Of a stretch of DNA of 64,000 nt, positions 9,734 through 19,938 are shown piece after piece (within the stretch, counting starts at the first letter, position 1; the number at the start of each line of letters is the position of its first letter). This DNA comes from Pseudomonas sp. MYb118 (lineage in GTDB: Bacteria; Pseudomonadota; Gammaproteobacteria; Pseudomonadales; Pseudomonadaceae). Location of the stretch: positions 806,001-870,000 of the forward strand of contig NZ_JBFRXN010000002.1 of NCBI RefSeq assembly GCF_040947875.1, in the 5' to 3' direction. Made by a program: the position numbers and the translations under genes. Under the pieces are notes generated by a model, which was given only the letters and a program-made list of their open reading frames with translations, ran no database searches and was not told the origin of the DNA.

Positions 9734-10105
9734 TACAAGAACAATAACAAGCAATGCATAAGACAATAAAAATAAGACGAATCGACTCACGCACAATAAA
9801 AACAAGACGGCGAGAGGCGCAGCTAACTGATTCTTTTGGAGAGGCGTTGTATTTGGGGCGTGCCCCACGACCAGGCCGAGAACAACAAAAACTGTCCTAA
9901 GACAGAGCCTGTACTGGTTGGATCGCAAGATCACTGCAACTCAGCGACCAAAGCAATCCGTTTGCTCTTGGCTCCCGATTGGGAGGGTCATGAAGGGAAA
10001 ACCTCATGGCATGGGCACTCAACAAAAACAAAAAGCCCGAAACCAATAACAAAAATAGAGCATGCAACTACTTCTTGGGGAGCTTCGGCTCCCCTTGTAG
10101 TTTCC
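9734..10105 (+). ncRNA. crcZ: small RNA CrcZ (Hfq/Crc-sequestering RNA)
   Basis: About 372 nt between cbrB and pcnB, the conserved location and approximate length of CrcZ. It contains six A-rich CA motifs of the AAnAAnAA type that bind Hfq/Crc, at about 9736-9751, 9763-9776, 9793-9806, 9880-9892, 10020-10035 and 10043-10058. It starts at a sigma54 promoter and ends at a GGGGAGC-TTCG-GCTCCCC hairpin. CrcZ titrates Hfq/Crc from catabolic mRNAs when good carbon sources run out. Short open frames on either strand here have no coding features. Confidence 0.93.
10077..10105 (+). terminator. terminator of crcZ
   Basis: Perfect 7-bp stem GGGGAGC / GCTCCCC with a TTCG tetraloop (10077-10094), followed by TTGTAGTTT. 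Confidence 0.85.
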
Positions 10106-10154
10106 GCCCTCCTGGACCTCTTCCTACGGTCTCCTACACCATCCTCTGACTAAA

Positions 10155-10163
10155 TGCTAGAAT
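10155..10163 (+). promoter_or_regulatory. extended -10 promoter for pcnB
   Basis: TGCTAGAAT is an extended -10 element (TGn-TAGAAT) with only a weak -35. It predicts a start near 10170 and a 5' leader of about 55 nt to ATG 10226. The in-frame ATG at 10154 would lie upstream of the transcript start, which argues against it as the initiation codon. Confidence 0.55.
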
Positions 10164-10225
10164 CCCCGCCCATCATGCGGTCATTCTTCGTTTTTGGCCG
10201 AACATTCCTTCAAACAGTGCATCCC

Positions 10226-11629
10226 ATGCTGAAGAAGCTGTTCCAGTCATTCCGTTCTCCCAAGCGTATTACGCAACACATCCGCAGCACGCCTGAAGTG
10301 CTTAACAGCGGTCAACATTCGCTGCAGAAGGCGCAATTCAGCCGATACGCGGTGAATATCGTCGAACGCCTGCAGAGCGCCGGTTACCAGGCTTATCTGG
10401 TCGGCGGTTGCGTGCGCGACATGCTGCTGGGCATCACGCCCAAGGATTTCGACGTCGCCACCAGCGCCACACCTGAACAGGTGCGCGCCGAATTCCGCAA
10501 TGCGCGAATCATCGGTCGCCGGTTCAAGCTGGTGCACATTCACTTCGGTCGCGAAATCATCGAAGTGGCAACCTTTCGCGCCAATCACCCGCAAAACGAC
10601 GAGGAAGAAGACAGCAATCAGTCTTCGCGTAATGAAAGCGGGCGCATTCTGCGCGACAACGTCTACGGCACACTGGAGGAAGACGCCCAACGTCGCGACT
10701 TCACCATCAACGCCCTGTATTACGATCCGGTCAGCGAGCGCATCCTCGATTACGCCAACGGCGTACACGACATCCGCAACCACCTGATCCGCCTCATCGG
10801 CGACCCGAAACAGCGTTACCAGGAAGACCCGGTGCGCATGCTGCGGGCCGTGCGTTTTGCCGCCAAGCTGAATTTCGGCATCGAAAAACACAGCGCCTTG
10901 CCGATCCGCGGCCTGGCACCGATGCTGCGCGAAATCCCGTCGGCGCGCCTGTTCGAAGAAGTGCTCAAGCTGTTCCTCTCCGGCTACGCTGCGGACACCT
11001 TCGAGATGCTGGTCGACCTGCAACTGTTCGATCCGCTGTTCCCGGCCAGTGCCGAAGCCCTGGAATACAACCCGACGTACACCCACACCCTGATCAGCGA
11101 AGCGCTGATCAACACCGACCTGCGCATCAAGCAGAATAAACCGGTGACCCCGGCGTTCCTGTTTGCCGCCTTGCTCTGGCCTGCCCTGCCCGCTCGCGTA
11201 CTGCGCCTGCAGGAGCGTGGCATGCCGCCGATTCCGGCGATGCAGGAAGCGGCGCACGAGCTGATTGCCGAACAATGCCAGCGGATTGCGATTCCAAAAC
11301 GCTTCACCATGCCGATCCGGGAAATCTGGGACATGCAGGAACGCCTGCCACGCCGCAGCGGCAAACGCGCCGACCTGCTGCTGGACAACCCGCGTTTCCG
11401 CGCCGGTTACGACTTCCTGCTGCTGCGTGAAAGCGCCGGCGAACAGACCGATGGCCTGGGCGAGTGGTGGACCGATTACCAGGACGCCAACGACAGCGAG
11501 CGTCGGGACATGATCCGCGACCTCAGCGGCAAGGAAGACGGCGCTCCGGGTGCTCCGCGCAAGCGTCGTCGCAGCAGCGGCGCCAAGCGCAAACGCGCCG
11601 CCGGTGCACCGAGCGCCTCGGGCGAGTAA
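10226..11629 (+). CDS. pcnB: poly(A) polymerase I
   Basis: 467 residues from MLKKLFQSFRS. Adds 3' poly(A) tails that promote RNA decay. The nucleotidyltransferase signature LVGGCVRDMLLG is followed by DFDVATSATPEQV, whose aspartates are the catalytic metal ligands, and RDFTINALYY completes the class II fold. The C-terminus is Lys/Arg-rich (KRRRSSGAKRKRA), typical for RNA binding. Start 10226 is chosen from the promoter position and family N-terminus; the frame is open further upstream. folK begins five bases after the stop, so they are co-transcribed. Confidence 0.94.
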   Translation: MLKKLFQSFRSPKRITQHIRSTPEVLNSGQHSLQKAQFSRYAVNIVERLQSAGYQAYLVGGCVRDMLLGITPKDFDVATSATPEQVRAEFRNARIIGRRFKLVHIHFGREIIEVATFRANHPQNDEEEDSNQSSRNESGRILRDNVYGTLEEDAQRRDFTINALYYDPVSERILDYANGVHDIRNHLIRLIGDPKQRYQEDPVRMLRAVRFAAKLNFGIEKHSALPIRGLAPMLREIPSARLFEEVLKLFLSGYAADTFEMLVDLQLFDPLFPASAEALEYNPTYTHTLISEALINTDLRIKQNKPVTPAFLFAALLWPALPARVLRLQERGMPPIPAMQEAAHELIAEQCQRIAIPKRFTMPIREIWDMQERLPRRSGKRADLLLDNPRFRAGYDFLLLRESAGEQTDGLGEWWTDYQDANDSERRDMIRDLSGKEDGAPGAPRKRRRSSGAKRKRAAGAPSASGE

Positions 11630-11633
11630 CCCT

Positions 11634-12119
11634 ATGGAGCGCATCTACATCGGCATGGGCAGCAACCTGGCCGACCCTGCCGAACAATTGCGCAGCGCGC
11701 TCGATGCGCTGGCGCAGTTGCCGCAAACCGAGTTGGCCGGGGTGTCGGCGTTTTACCAGAGCGATTCGCTGCTGCCTGGCCAGCCGCGCTACACCAACGC
11801 GGTGGCGGCCCTCGACAGCGCGCTGGCGCCGCTGACGCTGCTGGATGCGCTGCAAGCGATCGAAAACGGCCAGGGCCGCGAGCGTCTCGAACGCTGGGGG
11901 CCCCGTACGCTGGACCTCGATATCCTGCTGTTTGGCGATCGACTGATCGACGAGCCCCGCCTGAAAGTGCCCCACTACCACATGCAGGAACGTGCCTTCG
12001 TCCTGTACCCGCTGGCCGAGCTGGCGCCCGCCGACCTGCGCCTGGCGGATGGCCGCCCACTGGCCGACCTGCTCGCTGCCTGCCCGTTCGTCGGGCTGGA
12101 ACGCCTCCCGCAGCACTGA
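11634..12119 (+). CDS. folK: 2-amino-4-hydroxy-6-hydroxymethyldihydropteridine pyrophosphokinase
   Basis: 161 residues. HPPK transfers pyrophosphate from ATP to 6-hydroxymethyl-dihydropterin in folate synthesis. Characteristic segments are YIGMGSNL at the N-terminus, RWGPRTLDLDILLFGD, which carries the two Mg-binding aspartates, and the LKVPHYHMQERAFVLYPL block. It is downstream of pcnB and precedes the pantothenate genes, the order known from other pseudomonads. A REPIN directly follows. Confidence 0.95.
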   Translation: MERIYIGMGSNLADPAEQLRSALDALAQLPQTELAGVSAFYQSDSLLPGQPRYTNAVAALDSALAPLTLLDALQAIENGQGRERLERWGPRTLDLDILLFGDRLIDEPRLKVPHYHMQERAFVLYPLAELAPADLRLADGRPLADLLAACPFVGLERLPQH

Positions 12120-12126
12120 AAACGCC

Positions 12127-12224
12127 CCCCTGTAGGAGCGAGCTTGCTCGCGATTGCGATAGGACAGTCACCTCAGCAGTGACTGACACTCCGCTATCGC
12201 GAGCAAGCTCGCTCCTACAGGGGA
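12127..12224. repeat. REPIN, TAGGAGCGAGCTTGCTCGCGAT subtype
   Basis: Inverted pair of REP sequences with a ~45-nt centre containing GACAGTCA/TGACTGAC arms. It lies 8 bp after the folK stop and may act as a transcript 3' end. Confidence 0.93.
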
Positions 12225-12302
12225 GTCATGTGCTGCCAGTGCTGAATCGCATCAGTCCCCTTCGGTAACACCCCAGTCGTAACATTGCGGTAACACACGT
12301 AA

Positions 12303-12331
12303 TTGACTTCCCGAGTTCTCCTCACGACTAT
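12303..12331 (+). promoter_or_regulatory. sigma70-type promoter for panB
   Basis: TTGACT (12303-12308), 17-nt spacer, GACTAT (12326-12331), giving a start near 12338 and a leader of about 140 nt before panB. The 356-nt gap between folK and panB contains this promoter and the REPIN and nothing else I can recognise. Confidence 0.5.
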
Positions 12332-12475
12332 AGGCGTCCCGCTGCCGCCAACAAGGCGCTAAAGGGCGCAATCCAGGCCTTATAAGCACGACAACAGAGC
12401 GTGCGCCTGTATTTAACGAAGAATCACGCGCGTTACTCGCAGTAGTTTCCATAGCGCCTGAACGAGGAACTTTTC

Positions 12476-13276
12476 ATGCCAGCCATCACCCTGACCACGC
12501 TGCAAGGTCTCAAGCAAAAAGGTGAAAAAATCACCATGCTGACCTGCTATGACGCCACTTTCGCCCACGCCTGCAATGAGGCGGGTGTCGAAGTGCTGCT
12601 GGTGGGCGACTCCCTTGGTATGGTTCTGCAAGGGCACGACAGCACCCTGCCGGTCACCACTGCCGAAATGGCTTACCACGTCGCCGCCGTGAAACGCGGT
12701 AACACTGACGCGTTGATCCTCGCCGACCTGCCTTTCATGGCCTATGCCACGCTCGAACAAACCATGAGCAACAGCGCCACGCTGATGCAGGCCGGTGCGC
12801 ACATGGTCAAGGTCGAAGGCGCGCTGTGGCTGGCGGACTCGATCCGTCTGCTGGCCGAGCGCGGTATTCCGGTGTGCGCGCACCTGGGGCTGACACCACA
12901 GGCGGTGAACATTCTGGGCGGTTACAAAGTCCAGGGCCGCAGCGAAAACCAGGCACGGCAGATGCGCGCCGACGCCATCGCCCTGGAGCAGGCCGGTGCA
13001 GCCATGCTGTTGCTGGAGTGCGTACCGAGCGAACTGGCCCAGGAAATCACCCAGGCCGTGGGCATCCCGGTCATCGGTATCGGCGCCGGTAACGGCACCG
13101 ACGGCCAGGTGCTGGTGCTGCACGACATGCTCGGCCTGTCGATCACCGGCCGCGTGCCGAAATTCGTGAAGAACTTCATGCACGGCCAGACCAGCATTCA
13201 GGCGGCGCTCGGCGCCTATGTCGCCGAGGTCAAGGCAACGACTTTCCCTGGCATCGAACACGGATTCTCTGCATGA
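12476..13276 (+). CDS. panB: 3-methyl-2-oxobutanoate hydroxymethyltransferase
   Basis: 266 residues, normal length. Converts alpha-ketoisovalerate plus methylene-tetrahydrofolate to ketopantoate, the first committed step of pantothenate synthesis. The metal-binding [18 protein letters not shown] segment and the catalytic [21 protein letters not shown] segment are intact. GAGGAA precedes the ATG. Its stop overlaps the panC start in an ATGA, showing translational coupling. Its folate cofactor ties it metabolically to the neighbouring folK. Confidence 0.97.
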   Translation: MPAITLTTLQGLKQKGEKITMLTCYDATFAHACNEAGVEVLLVGDSLGMVLQGHDSTLPVTTAEMAYHVAAVKRGNTDALILADLPFMAYATLEQTMSNSATLMQAGAHMVKVEGALWLADSIRLLAERGIPVCAHLGLTPQAVNILGGYKVQGRSENQARQMRADAIALEQAGAAMLLLECVPSELAQEITQAVGIPVIGIGAGNGTDGQVLVLHDMLGLSITGRVPKFVKNFMHGQTSIQAALGAYVAEVKATTFPGIEHGFSA

Positions 13277-14130
13277 ACACCGTAAAAACCGTACGTGAAC
13301 TGCGCGCAGCCGTGGCTCGCGCCCGCAGCGAGGGCAAGCGCATCGCCTTCGTCCCGACCATGGGCAACCTGCACAGCGGTCACGTCGCACTGATCACCAA
13401 GGCCTCGCAACGGGCGGACTTCGTGGTGGCGAGCATTTTCGTCAACCCGTTGCAGTTCGGCGCCGGCGAAGACCTCGACAAGTACCCGCGCACCCTCGCG
13501 GCCGACCAGGAAAAACTGCTCGAAGCCGGTTGTCACCTGCTGTTCGCGCCGACCGTTGACGAAATGTACCCGGGCGGCATGACCGGCCAGACCCGCGTCA
13601 GCGTTCCGCAATTGTCCGAAGGCCTGTGCGGCGCCAGCCGTCCGGGGCATTTCGAAGGTGTGGCGACGGTGGTCAGCAAGCTGTTCAACATGGTCCAGCC
13701 GGACCTGGCGATCTTCGGCCAGAAAGACTTCCAGCAACTGGCGGTGATTCGTGCGCTGGTGCAGGACCTGAACATGCCGATCCAGATCATCGGCGAGCCG
13801 ACCGTACGCGCCGACGATGGCCTGGCGCTGTCGTCGCGCAATGGTTTTCTCAATGAAGAGCAGCGCGCGGTGGCACCCGTGGTCTATCGCACGTTGTCGG
13901 CAATTGCCGAAGCCATCAAACAGGGCGAACGCGACTATCCAGCCCTGATCGCCGCGCAACGCCAGCAGCTCGAAGCCGCCGGCCTGCGCACCGACTACCT
14001 GGAAATCCGGCATGCCCTGACCCTGCGCCCGGCAACGGCAGAGGATCGCGACCTGGTGATCCTGGTGGCCGCGTTCCTCGGCACCACGCGCCTGATCGAC
14101 AACCTGCACCTGGATCTCGACGCTTCCTGA
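13273..14130 (+). CDS. panC: pantothenate synthetase
   Basis: 285 residues. ATP-dependent ligation of pantoate and beta-alanine. The nucleotide-binding motif [14 protein letters not shown] (HxGH type) and the second motif LSSRNGFLN (KMSKS-like) are present, with GQKDFQQL between them. It overlaps panB by four bases. The beta-alanine substrate is made by PanD, encoded 146 bp downstream beyond a REPIN. Confidence 0.97.
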   Translation: MNTVKTVRELRAAVARARSEGKRIAFVPTMGNLHSGHVALITKASQRADFVVASIFVNPLQFGAGEDLDKYPRTLAADQEKLLEAGCHLLFAPTVDEMYPGGMTGQTRVSVPQLSEGLCGASRPGHFEGVATVVSKLFNMVQPDLAIFGQKDFQQLAVIRALVQDLNMPIQIIGEPTVRADDGLALSSRNGFLNEEQRAVAPVVYRTLSAIAEAIKQGERDYPALIAAQRQQLEAAGLRTDYLEIRHALTLRPATAEDRDLVILVAAFLGTTRLIDNLHLDLDAS

Positions 14131-14151
14131 ACCTGGGTATCCATCCTGAAC

Positions 14152-14243
14152 CTGTAGGAGCGAGCTTGCTCGCGATGGCAGTGTGTCAGTCACGAAAAGG
14201 CTGGCTGACACACCGCTATCGCGAGCAAGCTCGCTCCTACAGG
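14152..14243. repeat. REPIN between panC and panD
   Basis: Inverted REP pair of the TAGGAGCGAGCTTGCTCGCGAT subtype, with an internal dyad GTGTCAGTCA / TGGCTGACAC. It sits inside what would otherwise be a panBCD operon, so it could affect panD mRNA stability or read-through. Confidence 0.93.
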
Positions 14244-14276
14244 GATGTAACGTTCCTTTAGACTTGGGAAACACTC

Positions 14277-14657
14277 ATGCACGCCATCATGCTCAAGGCC
14301 AAGCTGCATCGCGCCGAAGTCACACACGCTGTTCTCGATTACGAAGGTTCCTGCGCCATCGACGGCGAATGGCTGGACCTGTCCGGCATCCGCGAGTACG
14401 AACAGATCCAGATCTACAACGTCGACAACGGCGAGCGCTTCACCACCTATGCGATTCGTGGCGAAGAGGGTTCGCGGATCATTTCGGTCAACGGTGCCGC
14501 CGCCCACAAGGCCAAGGTCGGCGACCGTGTGATCATCTGCGCCTACGCCCACTACAGCGAGGCCGAGCTGGCCAGTTTCAAGCCGCGCATGCTCTACATG
14601 GCGCCAGGCAATGAGCTGAGCCACACCAGTAACGCCATCCCGGTCCAGGTCGCCTGA
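14277..14657 (+). CDS. panD: aspartate 1-decarboxylase
   Basis: 126 residues. Pyruvoyl enzyme making beta-alanine from aspartate for pantothenate. The self-cleavage site is Gly24-Ser25 in DYEGSCAID. The remaining conserved parts, [14 protein letters not shown] and [19 protein letters not shown], are intact. The start at 14277 places Gly24-Ser25 exactly where the family requires. It is followed by an inverted repeat that probably terminates the transcript. Confidence 0.97.
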   Translation: MHAIMLKAKLHRAEVTHAVLDYEGSCAIDGEWLDLSGIREYEQIQIYNVDNGERFTTYAIRGEEGSRIISVNGAAAHKAKVGDRVIICAYAHYSEAELASFKPRMLYMAPGNELSHTSNAIPVQVA

Positions 14658-14680
14658 CCGCCGCGCCTTTCCGTTTGTCG

Positions 14681-14724
14681 GACCGTTCCCGGCCTCAGGT
14701 ACAAAAAAGTACCGGGAACGGGTC
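14681..14724 (+). terminator. inverted repeat after panD, probable terminator
   Basis: Arms GACCGTTCCCGG and CCGGGAACGGGTC surround a loop of about 19 nt that contains six A residues. No T-run follows, so it may be a processing or rho-associated hairpin and not a classical intrinsic terminator. Confidence 0.5.
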
Positions 14725-14876
14725 AGACAAAGTCAAGACAGATTGCAGCGCGAGGTTTACTGTATTCGCCCTGTGCCATGAAATCGTGTCGACGCAGCTG
14801 ACCGGACGCCCACCCGCAGCGCTCCGGGATTTTTAGTGTTCAAAAGGCCGTTCAAGTAAAAAGGAAACCCGCAGCG

Positions 14877-16541
14877 ATGGCGTACTACCGCACTCCTCAC
14901 GATGTGACCGCTCTGCCCGCCTGGCAGGCGTTGAATGATCACCGCCAAGCCATGCAGGATTTCAGCATGCGCGAGGCCTTTAATGCCGACCCGCAGCGTT
15001 TTACTCAATTTACCCTCAGCAGTTGCGGCCTGTTTCTCGACTACTCGAAGAACCTGATCAACGCCGAGACGCGCAACCTGCTGGTCGGCCTGGCCAACGA
15101 AGTGGATCTGCAAGGCGCGATCAAGGCACTGTTCGAAGGCGAAATCGTCAACTCGTCCGAAGGCCGCCCGGCCCTGCACACCGCGCTGCGTCGCCCGGTC
15201 GGCGACAAACTGTCGGTCAACGGCGTCAACGTGATGCCGGAAGTTCACAAGGTACTGAACCAGATCACCGACCTCGTGGGCCGTATCCACGATGGTTTGT
15301 GGCGCGGTTACACCGAGAAGCCGATCACGGACGTGGTGAACATCGGCATCGGTGGCTCGTTCCTCGGCCCTGAGCTGGTGTCCGAAGCGCTGTTGTCCTA
15401 CGCGCAAAAAGGCGTGCGCTGCCATTACCTGGCGAACATCGACGGCAGTGAGTTCCACGAACTGACCATGAAGCTGCGCGCCGAAACGACGCTGTTTATC
15501 GTGTCGTCGAAATCCTTCAACACCCTCGAAACCCTGAAGAATGCCCAGGCTGCTCGCTCCTGGTACCTGGCGCAGGGCGGTTCGGAAGCCGAGCTGTACC
15601 GGCACTTCATTGCCGTTTCCAGCAACAACGCGGCAGCGGTGGCCTTCGGTATTCGTGAAGAAAACATCTTCCCGATGTGGGATTGGGTCGGCGGGCGTTA
15701 CTCGCTGTGGTCGGCCATCGGTCTGCCGATCGCCCTGGCCATCGGCATGTCGAACTTCAAGGAGCTGCTGTCCGGTGCCTACACCATGGACCAGCATTTC
15801 CAGAGCGCGCCGTTCGAACAGAACATGCCGGTGCTGCTGGCCCTGCTCGGTGTCTGGTACGGCAACTTCTGGGGTGCGCAGAGCCACGCGATCCTGCCGT
15901 ACGACCACTACCTGCGTAACATCACCAAGCACTTGCAACAGCTGGACATGGAATCCAACGGCAAGAGCGTGCGCCAGGACGGCACCTCGGTGTCCACCGA
16001 TACCGGCCCGGTGATCTGGGGCGGCGTCGGCTGCAACGGTCAGCACGCCTATCACCAGTTGCTGCACCAGGGCACCCAACTGATCCCGGCCGACTTCATC
16101 GTGCCGATCGTCAGCTTCAACCCGGTGGCTGACCACCACCAGTGGCTGTACGCCAACTGCCTGTCGCAAAGCCAGGCACTGATGCTCGGCAAGACCCGCG
16201 CCGAGGCCGAGGCCGAGCTGCGCGACAAGGGCATGGCCGAAGCCGACGTGCAAAAACTGGCGCCGCACAAGGTGATTCCGGGCAACCGTCCGAGCAACAC
16301 CCTGGTGGTCGAACGCATCAGCCCCCGTCGTCTGGGTGCACTGGTGGCGATGTACGAACACAAGGTGTTCGTGCAAAGCGTGGTCTGGGGCATCAACGCC
16401 TTCGACCAATGGGGCGTGGAGCTGGGCAAGGAACTGGGCAAGGGCGTGTACAACCGCCTGGTCGGCAGCGAAGAAACGGCTGCCGAGGATGCGTCCACCC
16501 AGGGCCTGATCAACTACTTCCGCGGTCGTCACCGCGGCTGA
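14877..16541 (+). CDS. pgi: glucose-6-phosphate isomerase
   Basis: 554 residues. Interconverts glucose-6-phosphate and fructose-6-phosphate; in pseudomonads it mainly serves gluconeogenesis and Entner-Doudoroff recycling. Signature segments are [27 protein letters not shown] (phosphate binding), [19 protein letters not shown] with the PGI signature, and near the C-terminus [16 protein letters not shown] with the catalytic Lys. Length and all motifs are normal. It is monocistronic by spacing, flanked by the panD hairpin and a REPIN. Confidence 0.97.
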   Translation: MAYYRTPHDVTALPAWQALNDHRQAMQDFSMREAFNADPQRFTQFTLSSCGLFLDYSKNLINAETRNLLVGLANEVDLQGAIKALFEGEIVNSSEGRPALHTALRRPVGDKLSVNGVNVMPEVHKVLNQITDLVGRIHDGLWRGYTEKPITDVVNIGIGGSFLGPELVSEALLSYAQKGVRCHYLANIDGSEFHELTMKLRAETTLFIVSSKSFNTLETLKNAQAARSWYLAQGGSEAELYRHFIAVSSNNAAAVAFGIREENIFPMWDWVGGRYSLWSAIGLPIALAIGMSNFKELLSGAYTMDQHFQSAPFEQNMPVLLALLGVWYGNFWGAQSHAILPYDHYLRNITKHLQQLDMESNGKSVRQDGTSVSTDTGPVIWGGVGCNGQHAYHQLLHQGTQLIPADFIVPIVSFNPVADHHQWLYANCLSQSQALMLGKTRAEAEAELRDKGMAEADVQKLAPHKVIPGNRPSNTLVVERISPRRLGALVAMYEHKVFVQSVVWGINAFDQWGVELGKELGKGVYNRLVGSEETAAEDASTQGLINYFRGRHRG

Positions 16542-16563
16542 TCCAGAGCCTCACTGCTACCCC

Positions 16564-16655
16564 CCCTGTGGGAGCGAGCCTGCTCGCGATTGCGGTCTTT
16601 CATTCAACATTGATGTTGGCTGAACTACCCATCGCGAGCAGGCTCGCTCCCACAG
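16564..16655. repeat. REPIN, GTGGGAGCGAGCCTGCTCGCGAT subtype
   Basis: Inverted REP pair with GAGCCTGCTC cores, distinct from the neighbouring subtype with GAGCTTGCTC. It lies between pgi and the acetyl-CoA synthetase gene. Confidence 0.93.
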
Positions 16656-16754
16656 TTGTATTGCGGGGAAACCGAGATTTGGGCAACCGGGTTGAACCCT
16701 TTCCCTTCTCGGCGCATCTTTACTCTTGTCGCAAAACAAGAATAAGGAACCGTC

Positions 16755-18692
16755 ATGTTCGATATCAGCACGTTCCCCAAAGCCGATGCCGTCCGCCGGG
16801 CTGCACAATTGAGTCAAGACGACTACCAGCGCCTGTATAAAGAATCCGTCGAACACCCCAGCAAATTCTGGGCGGAACAGGCCACGCGCTTTCTGCAATG
16901 GAGCAAACCCTGGGACACCGTCCAGCGTTACAACCTGAAAACCGGTGAAGCCAGCTGGTTTGCCGGCGGCCAGTTGAATGTCAGCTACAACTGCATCGAC
17001 CGCCACCTCAAAGACCGCGGCGACCAGACTGCCATCATCTGGGAAGGCGACGACCCCGCCGAATCCGCGCAGATCACCTATCGAAAACTCCATCACCACG
17101 TCTGCCGCCTGGCCAACGTGCTGAAAAGCCGTGGCGTGAAGAAAGGCGATCGGGTGTGCATCTACATGCCGATGATTCCCGAAGCCGCCTACGCGATGCT
17201 CGCCTGTGCGCGCATCGGTGCGGTGCATTCGGTGGTGTTTGGCGGGTTTTCTCCCGATTCGGTGCGGGACCGCATTCTCGACGCCGACTGCCGCACGGTG
17301 ATCACCGCCGATGAAGGCGTGCGCGGCGGCAAATACGTGTCCCTCAAGGAGAAAGTCGACAAGGCGCTGCTGAGTTGCCCGAACGTCAGCACGGTGATCG
17401 TGGTCGAGCGCACCCAGGGCCAGGTGAACTGGGTCGAGGGCCGCGATATCTGGTATCACCAGGCCCTGCGCGACGTCAGCGACGACTGCCCGCCCGAGCC
17501 GATGGACGCCGAGGACCCGCTGTTCATCCTCTACACCTCCGGCAGCACCGGCAAACCCAAGGGCGTGTTGCACACCACCGGCGGCTACCTGCTGCAAGCG
17601 GCCATGACCTTCAAGTACGTGCTCGACTATCGCGACGAAGAAGTCTTCTGGTGCACCGCCGACGTCGGCTGGGTCACCGGCCACAGCTACATCGTCTACG
17701 GCCCGCTGGCCAACGGCGCGACCACGCTGGTCTTCGAAGGCGTGCCGAGCTACCCAAGCAGCTCACGCTTCTGGCAGGTCATCGACAAACACAAGGTGAA
17801 CATCTTCTACACCGCGCCGACCGCCCTGCGTTCGCTGATGCGCGAAGGGGCGGGACCGCTGAAGGAAACCTCGCGGGCGAGCCTCAGGTTGCTCGGCAGT
17901 GTCGGTGAGCCGATCAACCCGGAAGCGTGGGAATGGTACTTCAACGCCGTCGGCGAGCAGCGCTGCCCCATCGTCGATACGTGGTGGCAGACCGAAACCG
18001 GCGGCATCATGCTCAGTCCCCTGGTCAGCGCCCAGCAGGTCAAGCCCGGTTGCGCCACACAACCGATGTTTGGCGTGCAGCCGGTGCTGCTGGACGAAGT
18101 CGGCAAGGAGATCAAGGGACCCGGCAGCGGCGTGCTGGCGATCAAGTCCAGTTGGCCGGCGCAGATCCGCAGCGTCTACGGCGACCCGCAACGCATGGTC
18201 GACACCTACTTCAAGCCCTACCCCGGTTACTACTTCACCGGCGACGGCGCCCGCCGCGACGAGGACGGCGACTACTGGATCACCGGGCGGATCGACGACG
18301 TGATCAACGTTTCCGGGCACCGCATCGGCACTGCCGAAGTGGAAAGCGCCCTGGTGCTGCACGACAGCATCGCCGAGGCCGCCGTGGTCGGTTACCCCCA
18401 TGACGTCAAGGGCCAGGGCATTTATGCCTTCGTCACGCCCATGAACGGCACCCAGCCCAGCGACGAGCTGAAAAAGGACCTGCTGGCCCACGTCAGTTCG
18501 GAAATCGGCAGCTTCGCCAAACCGGACCTGATCCAGTGGGCACCGGCCCTGCCGAAGACCCGGTCGGGCAAGATCATGCGGCGGATCCTGCGCAAGATTG
18601 CCTGCAATGAGCTGGACAGCCTGGGGGATACCTCGACCCTGGCCGATCCGAGCGTGGTGCAGGAGCTGGTTGATAAGCGCCTGAACCAGTAA
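16755..18692 (+). CDS. acsA: acetate--CoA ligase (acetyl-CoA synthetase)
   Basis: 645 residues. Activates acetate through acetyl-AMP to acetyl-CoA. The AMP-binding signature [14 protein letters not shown], the acetate-pocket segment [26 protein letters not shown] and the A10 motif [16 protein letters not shown] are all present; the lysine of RSGK (near residue 605) is the site of regulatory acetylation in this family. AAGGAA precedes the ATG. PAO1 has an acs gene at the equivalent position next to pgi. Acs expression is often CbrAB/Crc-controlled, but no such site was recognised here. Confidence 0.95.
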   Translation: MFDISTFPKADAVRRAAQLSQDDYQRLYKESVEHPSKFWAEQATRFLQWSKPWDTVQRYNLKTGEASWFAGGQLNVSYNCIDRHLKDRGDQTAIIWEGDDPAESAQITYRKLHHHVCRLANVLKSRGVKKGDRVCIYMPMIPEAAYAMLACARIGAVHSVVFGGFSPDSVRDRILDADCRTVITADEGVRGGKYVSLKEKVDKALLSCPNVSTVIVVERTQGQVNWVEGRDIWYHQALRDVSDDCPPEPMDAEDPLFILYTSGSTGKPKGVLHTTGGYLLQAAMTFKYVLDYRDEEVFWCTADVGWVTGHSYIVYGPLANGATTLVFEGVPSYPSSSRFWQVIDKHKVNIFYTAPTALRSLMREGAGPLKETSRASLRLLGSVGEPINPEAWEWYFNAVGEQRCPIVDTWWQTETGGIMLSPLVSAQQVKPGCATQPMFGVQPVLLDEVGKEIKGPGSGVLAIKSSWPAQIRSVYGDPQRMVDTYFKPYPGYYFTGDGARRDEDGDYWITGRIDDVINVSGHRIGTAEVESALVLHDSIAEAAVVGYPHDVKGQGIYAFVTPMNGTQPSDELKKDLLAHVSSEIGSFAKPDLIQWAPALPKTRSGKIMRRILRKIACNELDSLGDTSTLADPSVVQELVDKRLNQ

Positions 18693-18694
18693 AA

Positions 18695-18762
18695 GATCGC
18701 GAGCAAGCTCGCTCCTACAGGGAATCTGCATACCCCTGTAGGAGCGAGCTTGCTCGCGATAG
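18695..18762. repeat. REP doublet in reversed (tail-to-tail) arrangement
   Basis: The order is ATCGCGAGCAAGCTCGC... then ...GCGAGCTTGCTCGCGAT, so the CGCGAT ends face outward, opposite to every other REPIN in the window. The two copies are separated by about 12 nt. It starts three bases after the acsA stop. Confidence 0.9.
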
Positions 18763-18828
18763 CTTCACCTCGGCCTGACGCCAAACTGCTAAACTCCCGC
18801 GCCCCATTCCTCCTGCAAGGCGCCCAGC

Positions 18829-19845
18829 ATGTCTTCCTTGAACCAGGCGCTGCGCGCCGCCCTCGACAATCGCCAGGAGCTGCTGTCCGAACTGCACCAG
18901 CAGGGCACCGACTGCTATCGCCTGTTCCATGGCAGCCAGGAAGGCGCCGGCGGCCTGACCATCGACCGTTACGGCCCGCAATTGCTGGTGCAGAGCTTTC
19001 ACCAGACACTGGAACACGACGAGCTGCTGCAAGCGCACCAGATCATCAATCAGCACCTGGGGCTCGACACCCTGCTGGTCTACAACGACCGTTCCCGGGG
19101 CAACTCGCGGATCGACCGCGAAGACGCCGTCTACAAAGCCGAGGACGCCGCCCTGCAAGACCTGGTCGGGCATGAATGGGGCCTGAACTACCGCGTGCGC
19201 GGCCGCCATGCCGGTCAGGACCCGCTGCTGTTTCTCGACCTGCGCAACACCCGTGGCTGGGTCAAGGAACACAGCCAGGGCAAGAGCGTGCTGAACCTGT
19301 TCGCCTACACCTGCGGCGTCGGCCTGAGCGCGGCGGCCGGTGGTGCGCGTGAGGTGTGCAACCTGGATTTCGCTGAAGGCAACCTGGCGGTCGGTCGCGA
19401 AAACGGCCTGCTCAACCCGCAATTGCCGACCATGCAATTCATCCAGTCCGATTATTTCCCGGCGATCCGCCAACTGGCCGGCCTGCCCATCAGCCAGCGT
19501 CGCGGGCAGAAACTGCCCAGCTACCCTCGCATGGAACAGCGCCAATACGACCTGGTGCTGCTCGACCCGCCCGCCTGGGCCAAGAGTGCGTTCGGCACCG
19601 TCGACCTGCTGCGCGACTACCAGAGCCTGCTCAAGCCCGCCCTGCTGACCACCGCCGAGGACGGCGTGCTGATCTGCTGCAATAACCTGGCGAAAGTCGG
19701 CATGGACGAATGGCGCGAGCAGGTCTTGCGCTGCGCCGAGAAAGCCGGGCGCCCGGTGCGTGAATGGTCAGTGATGAAGCCCGCCGCCGACTTCCCGTCG
19801 ATGGACCAGCAACCACCGCTGAAAACCCTGATCCTGCAGCTGTGA
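18829..19845 (+). CDS. class I SAM-dependent methyltransferase, RlmI/RlmK-like
   Basis: 338 residues. The C-terminal half is a Rossmann-fold methyltransferase: motif I VLNLFAYTCGVGLSAAAGGA near residue 152, and DLVLLDPPAWAKS as the D-P-P catalytic block typical of YccW/RlmI-type 23S rRNA cytosine C5 methyltransferases. FLDLRNTRGWVK precedes motif I as in that family. The N-terminal part (TIDRYGPQLLVQSF) resembles the RlmI central domain, but I see no clear PUA domain. RNA substrate and position cannot be set from sequence. Start 18829 follows a REP and has only a modest ribosome-binding site. Confidence 0.8.
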   Translation: MSSLNQALRAALDNRQELLSELHQQGTDCYRLFHGSQEGAGGLTIDRYGPQLLVQSFHQTLEHDELLQAHQIINQHLGLDTLLVYNDRSRGNSRIDREDAVYKAEDAALQDLVGHEWGLNYRVRGRHAGQDPLLFLDLRNTRGWVKEHSQGKSVLNLFAYTCGVGLSAAAGGAREVCNLDFAEGNLAVGRENGLLNPQLPTMQFIQSDYFPAIRQLAGLPISQRRGQKLPSYPRMEQRQYDLVLLDPPAWAKSAFGTVDLLRDYQSLLKPALLTTAEDGVLICCNNLAKVGMDEWREQVLRCAEKAGRPVREWSVMKPAADFPSMDQQPPLKTLILQL

Positions 19846-19938
19846 ACCCTGTCGGATAAATCCGAAAAGTCGTGAGTGGCCGGATTACTTCGGAACCGGA
19901 AACGCGTGCCATACTCCAAGGCACTCCGATTCAGACAG

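Noticed and set aside
9836..10153. A 105-codon open frame inside and after CrcZ
   Set aside because: The region has the conserved features of the CrcZ RNA and the frame has no ribosome-binding site.
12130..12220. REP doublets as CRISPR repeats
   Set aside because: Copies are dispersed inverted pairs without regular spacers and there are no cas genes.
13273..14130. Rare-start or split form of panC
   Set aside because: The ATG overlaps panB in ATGA and the protein is full length with all motifs.
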